From a virus, in IMG/VR virus record IMGVR_UViG_3300032073_000248, positions 1 to 23,997 of that record: 23,997 bases of DNA, one strand, 5' to 3'. Position 1 is the first letter of the stretch. Each line of letters opens with the position of its first letter. The notes beneath the pieces were generated by a model. It was given only the letters and a program-made list of their open reading frames with translations, was not told where the DNA came from and did no database searches. A program made the position numbers and the translations under genes. Shown here piece after piece: positions 1 to 5,678 of the stretch.

Positions 1-54
1 GGTTACTCAAGTTCAATAGTAGAAGTAAAAACAGAAATAGAAGAAATATTATGA
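1..54 (+). CDS. C-terminal end of an upstream gene (partial)
   Basis: Frame 1 is open from the window edge and ends in TGA at 52-54, giving a 17-residue tail, GYSSSIVEVKTEIEEIL. The stop overlaps the ATG of the next small gene as ATGA (51-54), the same coupling seen at many junctions here, which is the main reason to believe the frame. The fragment is charged and probably helical. Too little is present to name a function. Confidence 0.5.
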   Translation, partial: GYSSSIVEVKTEIEEIL

Positions 55-206
55 GAAAACTTGCTATAATAGGTGGATTAAGTTTAATGACTGCTGGTAC
101 TACTAATATGTTATGGCACAAGCAAAAGTTTAATAATAACCCTAATACATTTGCAATAGCTACAGGAGGGTTTTTTGTAGCTGTAGGAATAACCTACAAA
201 TTTTAA
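51..206 (+). CDS. Small hydrophobic (membrane?) protein, 51 aa
   Basis: The ORF starts at the ATG of an ATGA overlap with the upstream frame and ends in TAA at 204-206. The product has a positively charged start (MRKLAIIGG), a glycine-rich hydrophobic stretch at about residues 4-20, a polar linker with WHKQKF and NNNPN, and a second apolar stretch at about residues 34-48. This suggests two short membrane-associated segments. Holin-like or membrane-anchor roles are possible, but no family is recognised. The next gene begins 25 bases downstream after an A-rich leader. Confidence 0.5.
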   Translation: MRKLAIIGGLSLMTAGTTNMLWHKQKFNNNPNTFAIATGGFFVAVGITYKF

Positions 207-231
207 TTAAAAACAAATCAAAAATAAAATT
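207..231 (+). promoter_or_regulatory. A-rich translation leader before the first ParB-like gene
   Basis: The gap between the 51-aa gene and the ATG at 232 is almost all A with TTAAAAACAAAT at 207-218. The leader of the gene at 978 carries the same TAAAAACAAAT string, and both genes open with ATGAATAAAAA. No Shine-Dalgarno sequence is present. A-rich leaders are usual for Bacteroidota translation starts. Confidence 0.35.
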
Positions 232-951
232 ATGAATAAAAACAATAATATAGAAATAAATGAAACTACTGATTATGGTAGATTTAAATTTTTACATGGT
301 AATAGAAATGTTAATAAAAACCATGTTCAAAGATTAAAAAACTCAATGACTAAAAATTACTTACACACTGTAATAACAGTCAACGAAAACTATGAAGTCA
401 TAGATGGTCAACATAGATTAACAGCTTGCTCAGAACTTGGACTCCCTGTTAAATATGTCATGCTTGAAAATTATGGTTTAAAAGAGGTACAAACTTTTAA
501 TGCAATGACATCAAATTGGACTACAGGTCAATATTTAGATTCATATTGCACCAAGGGTTATCAAGATTATATTGATTATAAAAGGTTTAAATTAAAATAT
601 AATTTATCACATAGGGAAAATATATTGTTATTATGTTCTCCTGATATTAGAACGCATGAAGAAAAATTTAAAAATGGTTCTTTTGAAATAATTAATTATA
701 AAAAAGCGTGCTATTATGGGGATGAATTATCAAAAGTTGCTGAATTTTATAAAGGATACAATAGAAGGTATTTTGTAAGAGCTATATATTTTTTATTAAA
801 TAAATCTGAGTTTTCTATGGATGAATTTTTGCAAAAACTAACATTTCAAAGAACTGCACTTGTTGACTGCGTAAATAGAGATTCATATTTATCTTTAATT
901 GAAGAGATATACAATTATAAAAGAAGAATGAAAATTAATTTAAAATATTAA
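232..951 (+). CDS. ParB-like nuclease-domain protein (DGQHR type), 239 aa
   Basis: The N-terminal 75 residues have the ParB/sulfiredoxin-fold signature: a short strand, a helix (VQRLKNSM, about 32-39), a strand reading TVITVNENYEVIDGQHR, and the DGQHR motif at residues 58-62 followed by LTACSELGLPV. In this fold DGQHR lies in the nucleotide-binding pocket. The rest (about 80-239) is a helical, Tyr/Lys-rich region with no domain I recognise. Phage proteins of this type are often annotated ParB-like and their role is usually unknown; DNA partition, regulation and DNA processing are all possible. The start is ATG inside an A-rich leader, and no upstream in-frame start is better. It heads the small early-gene cluster leading to the helicase. 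A second, different ParB-type gene lies at 5094. Confidence 0.75.
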   Translation: MNKNNNIEINETTDYGRFKFLHGNRNVNKNHVQRLKNSMTKNYLHTVITVNENYEVIDGQHRLTACSELGLPVKYVMLENYGLKEVQTFNAMTSNWTTGQYLDSYCTKGYQDYIDYKRFKLKYNLSHRENILLLCSPDIRTHEEKFKNGSFEIINYKKACYYGDELSKVAEFYKGYNRRYFVRAIYFLLNKSEFSMDEFLQKLTFQRTALVDCVNRDSYLSLIEEIYNYKRRMKINLKY

Positions 952-952
952 C

Positions 953-977
953 TAAAAACAAATAAAAACAAATAACA
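953..977 (+). promoter_or_regulatory. Tandem 10-base repeat leader before the SSB-like gene
   Basis: The 27-base gap before ATG 978 holds two perfect tandem copies of TAAAAACAAA (953-962 and 963-972) followed by TAACA and the ATG. The same unit occurs once before the gene at 232. It is most simply an A-rich, unstructured ribosome-loading leader. A binding site for an early regulator cannot be excluded. Confidence 0.35.
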
Positions 978-1241
978 ATGAATAAAAAAGAAGAAACAAT
1001 ATATTGTGGTAGTGGTAAAGTTATGAATGACAAATGGTTAAAAGTGACTATTAATCCTACTAAAATCGCTGATTACATACAGGAGTATAACGGTAATAAA
1101 TTCATCAAACTAAATATTAATATAAAAGATGAGCCAGACCAGTACGATAAAAATGTAAGTATTAGTGTTGATACTTGGAAACCAGAACCACAAGCAGAAA
1201 CAAAAGCCGTTAGTGATACTTCAAATGATTTACCCTTTTAA
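978..1241 (+). CDS. Probable single-stranded-DNA-binding-like protein with SSB-type C-terminal tail, 87 aa
   Basis: The protein is short and strand-rich (EETIYCGSGKV, KWLKVTINPTKI, NKFIKLNINIKDEPDQY, VSISVDTWKPEP). A disordered, polar linker then leads to an end reading SNDLPF. Bacterial SSB proteins end in an acidic tip such as DDDIPF that docks helicases, primases and nucleases. Tail plus linker plus beta-rich body suggest a minimal OB-fold SSB or an SSB-tail mimic. At 87 residues it is much shorter than a host SSB (about 150 or more), so the fold is inferred. It sits among replication genes, five bases before the next gene and about 1 kb upstream of the helicase, which fits the role. The start is ATG in a tandem-repeat A-rich leader. 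Confidence 0.55.
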   Translation: MNKKEETIYCGSGKVMNDKWLKVTINPTKIADYIQEYNGNKFIKLNINIKDEPDQYDKNVSISVDTWKPEPQAETKAVSDTSNDLPF

Positions 1242-1246
1242 ATATA

Positions 1247-1558
1247 ATGAAGCAATCGAAGGTCTTACAAGCATTGGGTTTAACGTCACAGGATATACAA
1301 AATATGTTAATGAACGGATACACAATGCCAGAGATAGCAAAGAAGTATAAAATAGAATACATTTCTTTAGTACAAGCATATAAAGTACAAAAGAAAAATT
1401 ACAAGTATGTTGATTTTATACAACCTAAAAAAGAAGTGAAGGATATTAAAAACGTATCCTTCACATTCGATAAACTATATACTGAAGAATCACTTAACGA
1501 AGAAGAGCTAATTGCTTACTATAAATACGAATCAAAACACAAAGCATATTATGAATAA
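1247..1558 (+). CDS. Small HTH-like hypothetical protein, 103 aa
   Basis: The start ATG is five bases after the SSB-like gene and the gene ends in TAA at 1556-1558, overlapping the next start as ATGAATAA. Residues about 12-45 (TSQDIQNMLMNGYTMPEIAKKY and onward) read like a helix-turn-helix of the kind with TMPEIAKKY as turn and positioning helix, so DNA binding is plausible. The C-terminal half is acidic and Tyr-rich (EESLNEEELIAYYKYESKHK). No named family is recognised. Placement between SSB-like and helicase genes suggests an early regulator or replication accessory. An overlapping frame at 1165-1350 was judged a shadow. Confidence 0.6.
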   Translation: MKQSKVLQALGLTSQDIQNMLMNGYTMPEIAKKYKIEYISLVQAYKVQKKNYKYVDFIQPKKEVKDIKNVSFTFDKLYTEESLNEEELIAYYKYESKHKAYYE

Positions 1559-1871
1559 AGAAATCGCAAAAGAATTAAATACCAAAGCTAATCACATAGC
1601 AAAACTATATTCAAAAAAAGATAGAGAAGGTAATTATAATAATGAAGATTTTAAAGTAAAAGAAGCAATACCAACCTCTGACCATACAGCAACTGTTATA
1701 ATGCAAAAGAATACAGGAAAGTTAGCTGCTTATTTTTTTTATTATATTAATCGAGGAAAAAGCAAAGGTTGGAAATATTTTGTTCCGACTGATTCTCATA
1801 TAACTGGTATGAGAGCTTTTGAATATTATAAGCTACAATGCGAAAGAACAAACTATAAACACAATTTTTAA
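1551..1871 (+). CDS. Conserved phage hypothetical protein, 106 aa
   Basis: I choose the ATG at 1551 over a TTG at 1512 because it gives the 8-base ATGAATAA overlap with the previous stop, the same junction seen at 6335, and the protein then opens MNKEIAKEL. The sequence is basic, with a helical N-terminus, a strand pair around TSDHTATVIMQKNTGKLAAYFFYYINRG and an aromatic C-terminus (KGWKYFVPTDSHITGMRAFEYYK). From memory, similar GWKYFVPTDSH proteins occur in other Bacteroidota phages without an assigned role. Probably early-expressed in the replication cluster; function unknown. Confidence 0.6.
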   Translation: MNKEIAKELNTKANHIAKLYSKKDREGNYNNEDFKVKEAIPTSDHTATVIMQKNTGKLAAYFFYYINRGKSKGWKYFVPTDSHITGMRAFEYYKLQCERTNYKHNF

Positions 1872-1878
1872 TCAAATT

Positions 1879-2253
1879 ATGAAACTAACAAAAAGAAAGG
1901 GTTTTAACTTTTTTAGAAGTTATTACGATGTATACAACGAATTAGAGAAAGATAGCGATAAAATACAATTTATTGATGCTTTACTGAATAGGCAGTTTTT
2001 AGGTGTTAAACCTACTAATTTAAAAGGCATGGCGAAGTTTGCATACATAAGTCAAACTAATAGTATTGATAGCCAAGTAAAAGGTTATGAAACAAAGACA
2101 GGCAATGCCCTATACCAAGACCCTAAGCAAGGGGGTAGCCAACCCCCTAAGCAACAAGAGAAAGGGAAAGTAGAAGAGAAAGAAAAAGAGAAAGGGAAAG
2201 AGAAAGTTGCAAAATTTAAAGACCCTTATTTAACTACAACATTTATAAAATGA
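1879..2253 (+). CDS. DUF6291-like replication-region protein, 124 aa
   Basis: The ATG at 1879 (MKLTKRKGF) is preferred to the TTG at 1819, which would overlap the previous gene by over 50 bases. Residues about 8-70 (FNFFRSYYDVYNELEKD, QFIDALLNRQFLGVKP, LKGMAKFAYISQ) match the pattern I know from DUF6291-type phage proteins: an FxFYRSYYD-like start, a helix with ALL..QF.G, and a third helix before a long linker. The C-terminal third is low-complexity: a PKQGGSQPPKQ turn, then a Lys/Glu run. It ends in ATGA shared with the helicase gene, so the two are translationally coupled. By analogy with lambda O-P order it may be an initiator or helicase loader; that is inference. The linker DNA carries a GC hairpin described separately. 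Confidence 0.6.
   Translation: MKLTKRKGFNFFRSYYDVYNELEKDSDKIQFIDALLNRQFLGVKPTNLKGMAKFAYISQTNSIDSQVKGYETKTGNALYQDPKQGGSQPPKQQEKGKVEEKEKEKGKEKVAKFKDPYLTTTFIK
2121..2208 (+). repeat. GC-rich hairpin, direct repeats and polypurine tract inside the DUF6291-like gene
   Basis: CCCTAAGCAA occurs at 2121-2130 and again at 2145-2154. Between them AGGGGGT (2130-2136) and ACCCCCT (2142-2148) form a 7-bp stem with a five-base loop, conspicuous in such AT-rich DNA. A purine-only run follows, roughly 2172-2208. The coding frame continues through it (PKQGGSQPPKQ, then a Lys/Glu-rich run). It could be just linker codons. It could also be an origin-like or pausing structure, since it lies in the gene directly before the helicase. 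Confidence 0.35.
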
Positions 2254-3107
2254 TAGTTAACAAAGAAGATAACTTACAATATTTATTTGCTTTTAAAGAA
2301 GGTAAAATTAAACGTGGTTTAGGTATTGGTAATGAATTTGATAATTGGTATGTTCATAAGCGTGGTAGCTTTACTGTTATAGTTGGCCTTGATAATGTAG
2401 GGAAAACTTTTTTTATGTTATGGTACTTTTTATGTATAAGTGTAAAACATAATGTTAAATGGTGTATTTGGTCTGGTGAAAATAGTTCAGGACAATTAAC
2501 AAGAGATTTAATTCAAATGTATGCACAATGTAAATTAAATGAACTAAGTAAAGATGAAATTGATAAATACAATAATAAAATTTCAGAGTGGTTTACTTTT
2601 GTTAGTAATAAAAAAATGTATAACCATAAAGATTTATTAAAGATATTTAAACAAAGTAATTGTGATTCATTTGCTCTTGACCCCTTTACAGGTTTAAACC
2701 ATGATAGAAGAGTAAACCAATATGAACGTAATTATTTAATATGCAATGATATAAGAGATTTTTGCAATACTACTGGTAAATCAATTTATGTAATGACACA
2801 CCCAATGACAGAATCAGCAAGGAGAGTATTTCCACCAAATCACGAATATGCTGGTTATATACAACCACCAAGAAAATCAGATGTTGAGGGTGGTCAAGTG
2901 TTTGCGAATCGCTGCGATTCTTTCCTATCAATACATAGGTTTATTAATTCACCTGAAAGCTGGATGATGACACAAGTAAGAGTAGAAAAAATTAAAGACA
3001 AAGAAACTGGAGGAACACCGACTTTGGATAAGCCGCTATGCTTTGATTACAATAGTGGATTAGGATTTACAATTGGTGGTAATAACGTATTAAAACAAAA
3101 AAAATGA
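2250..3107 (+). CDS. DnaB/Twinkle-type replicative DNA helicase (RecA-fold ATPase), 285 aa
   Basis: It is a stand-alone RecA-like ATPase core without a primase or DnaB N-terminal domain. Walker A reads GLDNVGKT at residues 46-53, the SGEN segment near 75-78 matches the motif 1a area, Walker B ends at Asp144 (SFALDPF), and VMTHPMTESAR near 181-191 resembles the H3 sensor loop of DnaB/gp4/Twinkle helicases. A final block (GGQVFANRCDSFLSIHR) resembles the helicase motif 4 region where the R-finger side lies. The family moves along single-stranded DNA as a hexamer and unwinds the fork. It overlaps the DUF6291-like gene by ATGA and the next gene by ATGA, so translation is coupled. No primase gene is visible in the window; it may lie upstream or be supplied by the host. 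Confidence 0.8.
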   Translation: MIVNKEDNLQYLFAFKEGKIKRGLGIGNEFDNWYVHKRGSFTVIVGLDNVGKTFFMLWYFLCISVKHNVKWCIWSGENSSGQLTRDLIQMYAQCKLNELSKDEIDKYNNKISEWFTFVSNKKMYNHKDLLKIFKQSNCDSFALDPFTGLNHDRRVNQYERNYLICNDIRDFCNTTGKSIYVMTHPMTESARRVFPPNHEYAGYIQPPRKSDVEGGQVFANRCDSFLSIHRFINSPESWMMTQVRVEKIKDKETGGTPTLDKPLCFDYNSGLGFTIGGNNVLKQKK

Positions 3108-3343
3108 GATACACATATAAAAACATACAAGAGTTTATTAATTATAAAACTTGGAGTAATAAAAAAAAGATAGATACACTTTTAGAAATAGATTGCAGTT
3201 TGTATGCACATCTTGGTACTGATTCAACTAAAGCAGAGAAAGAAGAAGTAAAAAGAAAAAGCATAGACATATATAGAACGATAAAAACATTAGATAAAAA
3301 AATGGGTGATTTATTTTTATACTCAGAAGATTTGAAACAATGA
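3104..3343 (+). CDS. Hypothetical protein, 79 aa
   Basis: The ORF starts at ATGA shared with the helicase stop and ends in ATGA shared with the next start, which supports both ends. The product is Lys/Glu-rich and helical (NKKKIDTLLEIDCSLYAHLG, AEKEEVKRKSIDIYRTIKTL). It has no signal peptide or membrane segment. No family is recognised. As it is sandwiched between helicase and coiled-coil genes, a replication-accessory role is possible but not shown. Confidence 0.6.
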   Translation: MRYTYKNIQEFINYKTWSNKKKIDTLLEIDCSLYAHLGTDSTKAEKEEVKRKSIDIYRTIKTLDKKMGDLFLYSEDLKQ

Positions 3344-3603
3344 ACGATTTAGATTATACAATAACAAAGAACAAATTAGAAATATTGCTTTTAAAAGCAC
3401 AAGAAGGTTTAAAGAGTGGTAAAGTAACACAAAGCAAATTAGATGCGGTAGAAACGCTGCAAAGTAGCTTAAAATGCATGCTGGAGCTTAGGTTTACAAT
3501 TGATGAAATGAAAAACAAACAAACATTATTAACAATGCAAAATATAAAAGCATACAAAGAAACTGCAGAACTTAAGAAAAAATTTAATACTTTTAAAAAA
3601 TAA
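3340..3603 (+). CDS. Coiled-coil hypothetical protein, 87 aa
   Basis: The start shares ATGA with the previous stop. The whole chain is predicted helical from its composition, with leucine/isoleucine spacing typical of a coiled coil (LEILLLKAQEGL, KLDAVETLQSSLKCMLEL, ETAELKKKFNTFKK). It probably forms a small oligomeric helper protein. No catalytic motif and no recognised family. The antisense ORF in the same place is a shadow. Confidence 0.6.
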   Translation: MNDLDYTITKNKLEILLLKAQEGLKSGKVTQSKLDAVETLQSSLKCMLELRFTIDEMKNKQTLLTMQNIKAYKETAELKKKFNTFKK

Positions 3604-3613
3604 ACTATAAATT

Positions 3614-3706
3614 ATGTATATAACAATATTATTAACAGCAACACATTTAACTTGTTTTGTAATAGGTATAATAGTAACACACATCATTGAAAAAAGATTT
3701 AAATAA
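3614..3706 (+). CDS. Very small single-span membrane peptide, 30 aa (candidate)
   Basis: An ATG ten bases after the previous stop opens a 30-codon frame: an apolar stretch (ITILLTATHLTCFVIGIIVTHI) followed by a basic end, EKRFK. This is the pattern of one transmembrane helix with a cytoplasmic basic tail. The start context (AAATT before ATG) matches those at 232 and 1879. It overlaps the start of the next frame by 20 bases. Short length makes chance possible. Confidence 0.4.
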   Translation: MYITILLTATHLTCFVIGIIVTHIIEKRFK

Positions 3707-3863
3707 AAAGAAACGAACGCTTAATGAGTACAGACAAACAAAGGACTCGTACTATATTAGCCCTGATAGTCCTGTTGAGTATAACATTGCTTTATTGTGT
3801 AGGATATATCCTAATGATGCCGAGTTAGGTGCTAAAATTAGAAAACACTTTGAAAAGATATGA
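3687..3863 (+). CDS. Small conserved-looking protein with probable TTG start, 58 aa
   Basis: The frame is open from 3678 to TGA at 3861-3863, which shares ATGA with the nuclease gene. There is no ATG in the useful part of the frame, so a TTG at 3687 (MKKDLNKKKRTLNEYRQ after initiation) is the best start. The protein is basic at the start, then reads YYISPDSPVEYNIALLCRIYP and ends DAELGAKIRKHFEKI, a plausible folded helical module. The ATGA junction and protein-like composition support it over the competing hydrophobic frame at 3724-3828. Function unknown. Confidence 0.55.
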   Translation: MKKDLNKKKRTLNEYRQTKDSYYISPDSPVEYNIALLCRIYPNDAELGAKIRKHFEKI

Positions 3864-4210
3864 GTTTAAATGCAAATCAAAAAGGTAAAAGGTTCGAGCT
3901 AAAAATTGCAAAAGATTTAGCTAAGAAATTTGATACTAATATTAGAAGAACACCTAACAGCGGTGGTTTAAGTATAAAAGGTGATATAATGACAACAAGC
4001 GGTATTCTATCTGAGTATAGCTGGGAATGCAAGAACCAAGAGAAATTAAATATCTGGAAAGCATTAGAACAAAGTGAAGGTGATGCACGTGGTACACTAA
4101 AAACTCCAGTAGTTGTATTCACTAAGAACTTTGAAAAAGATTACATTGCTTTGCAATATGATGATTTTGTAAATATACTTCTTGAATTAGATGAGTACAG
4201 AGGTAGATAA
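3860..4210 (+). CDS. PDDEXK-type nuclease, Holliday-junction-resolvase-like, 116 aa
   Basis: The small single-domain protein has the order of a PDDEXK nuclease: an N-terminal helix with Glu13 (KGKRFELKIAKDLAKKF), a strand pair with RRTPNSGG, Asp42 in KGD, then Glu56-Cys-Lys58 (SWECKNQEKLNIWKA) as the E-x-K element. The following helix and strand (VVVFTKNFEKDYIAL) finish the fold. Length and layout fit archaeal Hjc-like or VRR-NUC-like resolvases, which cut branched DNA during recombination or before packaging. The exact subfamily is uncertain. Its last 20 bases overlap the sigma-like gene, and its start shares ATGA with the small upstream frame. Confidence 0.7.
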   Translation: MSLNANQKGKRFELKIAKDLAKKFDTNIRRTPNSGGLSIKGDIMTTSGILSEYSWECKNQEKLNIWKALEQSEGDARGTLKTPVVVFTKNFEKDYIALQYDDFVNILLELDEYRGR

Positions 4211-4700
4211 TATACTACACATTCTAATAAGAGATGAGAAAACTTGGCTCAATATGGCTGAGGAAATAAGTAGCAGTAGCAAAGTACCAGCAAAAGATTT
4301 ATTACACGATTTCTACATAGCTTTACATAGTAAAATTGATAGTGGTAAAGTAAAAATCAATGACATTCTGTATAACGATTCACTTAATAAAGCGTTTATA
4401 TATAAGATGATGCACAATATTTTTATTGATACAATAAGAAATGATAAAGATATTTTAATTGATAAAGAACTAAAAAACATTATAGAAGCAGATAATGAAC
4501 CATACATTGATATTGAAAAAGTAGTTGATGAAATAGTAAATGAATTTTACTGGTTCGATAGAAAGTTATTTAACTTATATAGAAAGAAGTTCCATAGCAT
4601 TAGAAAACTATCCGCAGCAACTAATATATCACACGTAGTTGTATGGAGAACTATAAATAATTGTATTAAAGAAATAAAAAAAAAGATTAATGAAAAGTAA
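4191..4700 (+). CDS. Sigma-70-like RNA polymerase factor / late transcription regulator, 169 aa
   Basis: The layout is that of a small sigma factor. Residues about 32-90 resemble region 2 (AKDLLHDFYIALHSKI, then KAFIYKMMHNIFIDTIRNDK, like the core-binding helix and -10 reader). An acidic linker follows at about 95-112. Residues about 118-165 form a region-4-like helix-turn-helix (FDRKLFNLYRKKFHSIRKLS, AATNISHVVVWRTINNCIKEI). Sigma factors direct RNA polymerase to specific promoters, so this could switch the phage to its late genes. It is more diverged than a host sigma, so confidence is moderate. It overlaps the nuclease gene by 20 bases and the next gene by 11. A promoter-like element lies inside its own coding sequence at 4371-4405 and closely matches the element before the tail module. 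Confidence 0.6.
   Translation: MSTEVDNILHILIRDEKTWLNMAEEISSSSKVPAKDLLHDFYIALHSKIDSGKVKINDILYNDSLNKAFIYKMMHNIFIDTIRNDKDILIDKELKNIIEADNEPYIDIEKVVDEIVNEFYWFDRKLFNLYRKKFHSIRKLSAATNISHVVVWRTINNCIKEIKKKINEK
4371..4405 (+). promoter_or_regulatory. Near copy of the candidate late promoter, inside the sigma-like gene
   Basis: TATAACGATTCACT (4371-4384) and CGTTTATATATAA (4393-4405) are identical to 8757-8770 and 8779-8791, with the same 8-base gap; 31 of 35 positions match. The core reads TATAAC-N13-AAGCGTTTATA. Here the DNA also encodes YNDSLNKAFIYK, so part of the match could be chance. If active, it would transcribe toward the 4690-8656 genes. Confidence 0.4.
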
Positions 4701-5067
4701 AGGTTTAGGAGATACAGTAGAAAAGATTACAAAAGCCACAGGTATAAAGAAAGCTACTGATTGGATATTTGATAAGTTAGGTAAAGATTGCGGATGCTCT
4801 GAAAGAAAGAAAAAGCTGAATTCTATGTTTCCATACAAAGTAGAATGCCTCAACGAAGAAGAATATATGTACTTAAAAGGTTTCTTTAACATTAATAAAA
4901 ACATAGTAAACAACATAGAACAAAAACAACTATTAACAATTCACAATAGAGTATTTAACACCAACAAACAAAGCTCAAGTTGTGGTAGTTGTGTGAAAGG
5001 TTTAGTTGATACTATGAAAAGATTATATAACGAATATGAATACGAAAGAGAAAGCAAAAGCAATTGA
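4690..5067 (+). CDS. Cys-rich, possibly metal-binding phage protein, 125 aa
   Basis: It opens with a helical segment (KGLGDTVEKITKATGIKKATDWIF), then DCGC with Cys34 and Cys36, Cys53 in KVECLNEEE, and a final pair Cys98-x-x-Cys101 (SSCGSCVKG). The spacing of these cysteines suggests a zinc site or a small redox centre. I remember similar GKDCGC...R..KLN..FP proteins next to packaging and structural genes of Bacteroidota phages, without a known role. It overlaps the sigma-like gene by 11 bases. The chain ends in a basic/acidic helix. Confidence 0.6.
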   Translation: MKSKGLGDTVEKITKATGIKKATDWIFDKLGKDCGCSERKKKLNSMFPYKVECLNEEEYMYLKGFFNINKNIVNNIEQKQLLTIHNRVFNTNKQSSSCGSCVKGLVDTMKRLYNEYEYERESKSN

Positions 5068-5093
5068 AAGAAAACTATTAAAATTTTTTAAAG

Positions 5094-5678
5094 ATGAAAA
5101 CACAGAAAGTAAAAATAACACAGATAAAAAGGAATCCGAACAACCCAAGAATAATAAAAGATAATAAATTTCATAAGTTAGTTACTTCAATAAAAGAGTT
5201 TCCAGAGATGTTGGAAATTAGACCAATAGTAGTTAATAAAGATATGATTGTGCTTGGTGGTAATATGCGTTTAAAAGCTTGTCAAGAAGCAGGTTTAAAA
5301 GAAGCTCACGTAATACAAGCAGATAAATTAACAGCCGAACAACAGCGAGAATTTATAGTTAAAGACAATGTGGGTTTTGGTGAATGGGATTGGGATATGT
5401 TAGCAAATGAATGGGATAATACTAATTTAAAAGATTGGGGTTTAGATGTTTGGAATCCTGAAGAGGAAGTTGACTATTCTTTGTTAGATGATGAAGATTT
5501 GAGTAATGAGCTTGATGAAATGACAAACAATGTAAAGAAAGCTATTCAAATAGAATTTGATTTGGAGCATTATGAAGAAGCTGCTGAATTAGTTAAATTT
5601 TGGAGAGAGCGAGAAGCTTATATTGGCGGAATGATTATAGAACATTTAAGAAATGAAAAAAATAAAATTAAGTCATAA
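5094..5678 (+). CDS. ParB-domain protein of the type often fused to DNA methylases, 194 aa
   Basis: Residues 8-75 carry a clear ParB-N domain: NPNNPR at 14-19, a helix, RPIVVNKDMIVLGGNMRLKA with GGNMR at 55-59 in the nucleotide pocket, and QREFIVKDNVGFGEWDWDML after it. The KDNVGFGEWDWD block is typical of ParB domains at the front of phage or mobile-element adenine methylases. Here the methylase domain is absent and the chain goes on to an acidic linker and a C-terminal helical segment (QIEFDLEHYEEAAELVKFW). It may be a regulator, a DNA-recognition subunit or a nicking factor. Its last 26 bases overlap the FkbM-type methyltransferase gene. The ATG at 5094 is the only good start before the domain. 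Confidence 0.75.
   Translation: MKTQKVKITQIKRNPNNPRIIKDNKFHKLVTSIKEFPEMLEIRPIVVNKDMIVLGGNMRLKACQEAGLKEAHVIQADKLTAEQQREFIVKDNVGFGEWDWDMLANEWDNTNLKDWGLDVWNPEEEVDYSLLDDEDLSNELDEMTNNVKKAIQIEFDLEHYEEAAELVKFWREREAYIGGMIIEHLRNEKNKIKS

Noticed and set aside
1165-1350. 61-aa plus-strand ORF across the SSB-like/HTH junction
   Set aside because: It lies out of frame over two better genes and shows no motif; a shadow.
3724-3828. 34-aa ORF with a hydrophobic helix
   Set aside because: It overlaps the 3687-3863 frame, whose ATGA exit and protein-like sequence are better. Hydrophobic runs arise easily from AT-rich shadows.
5036-5164. 42-aa basic ORF overlapping the ParB-like start
   Set aside because: It runs 71 bases into the clearly coding ParB frame and has no coupling junction; possible but not supported.
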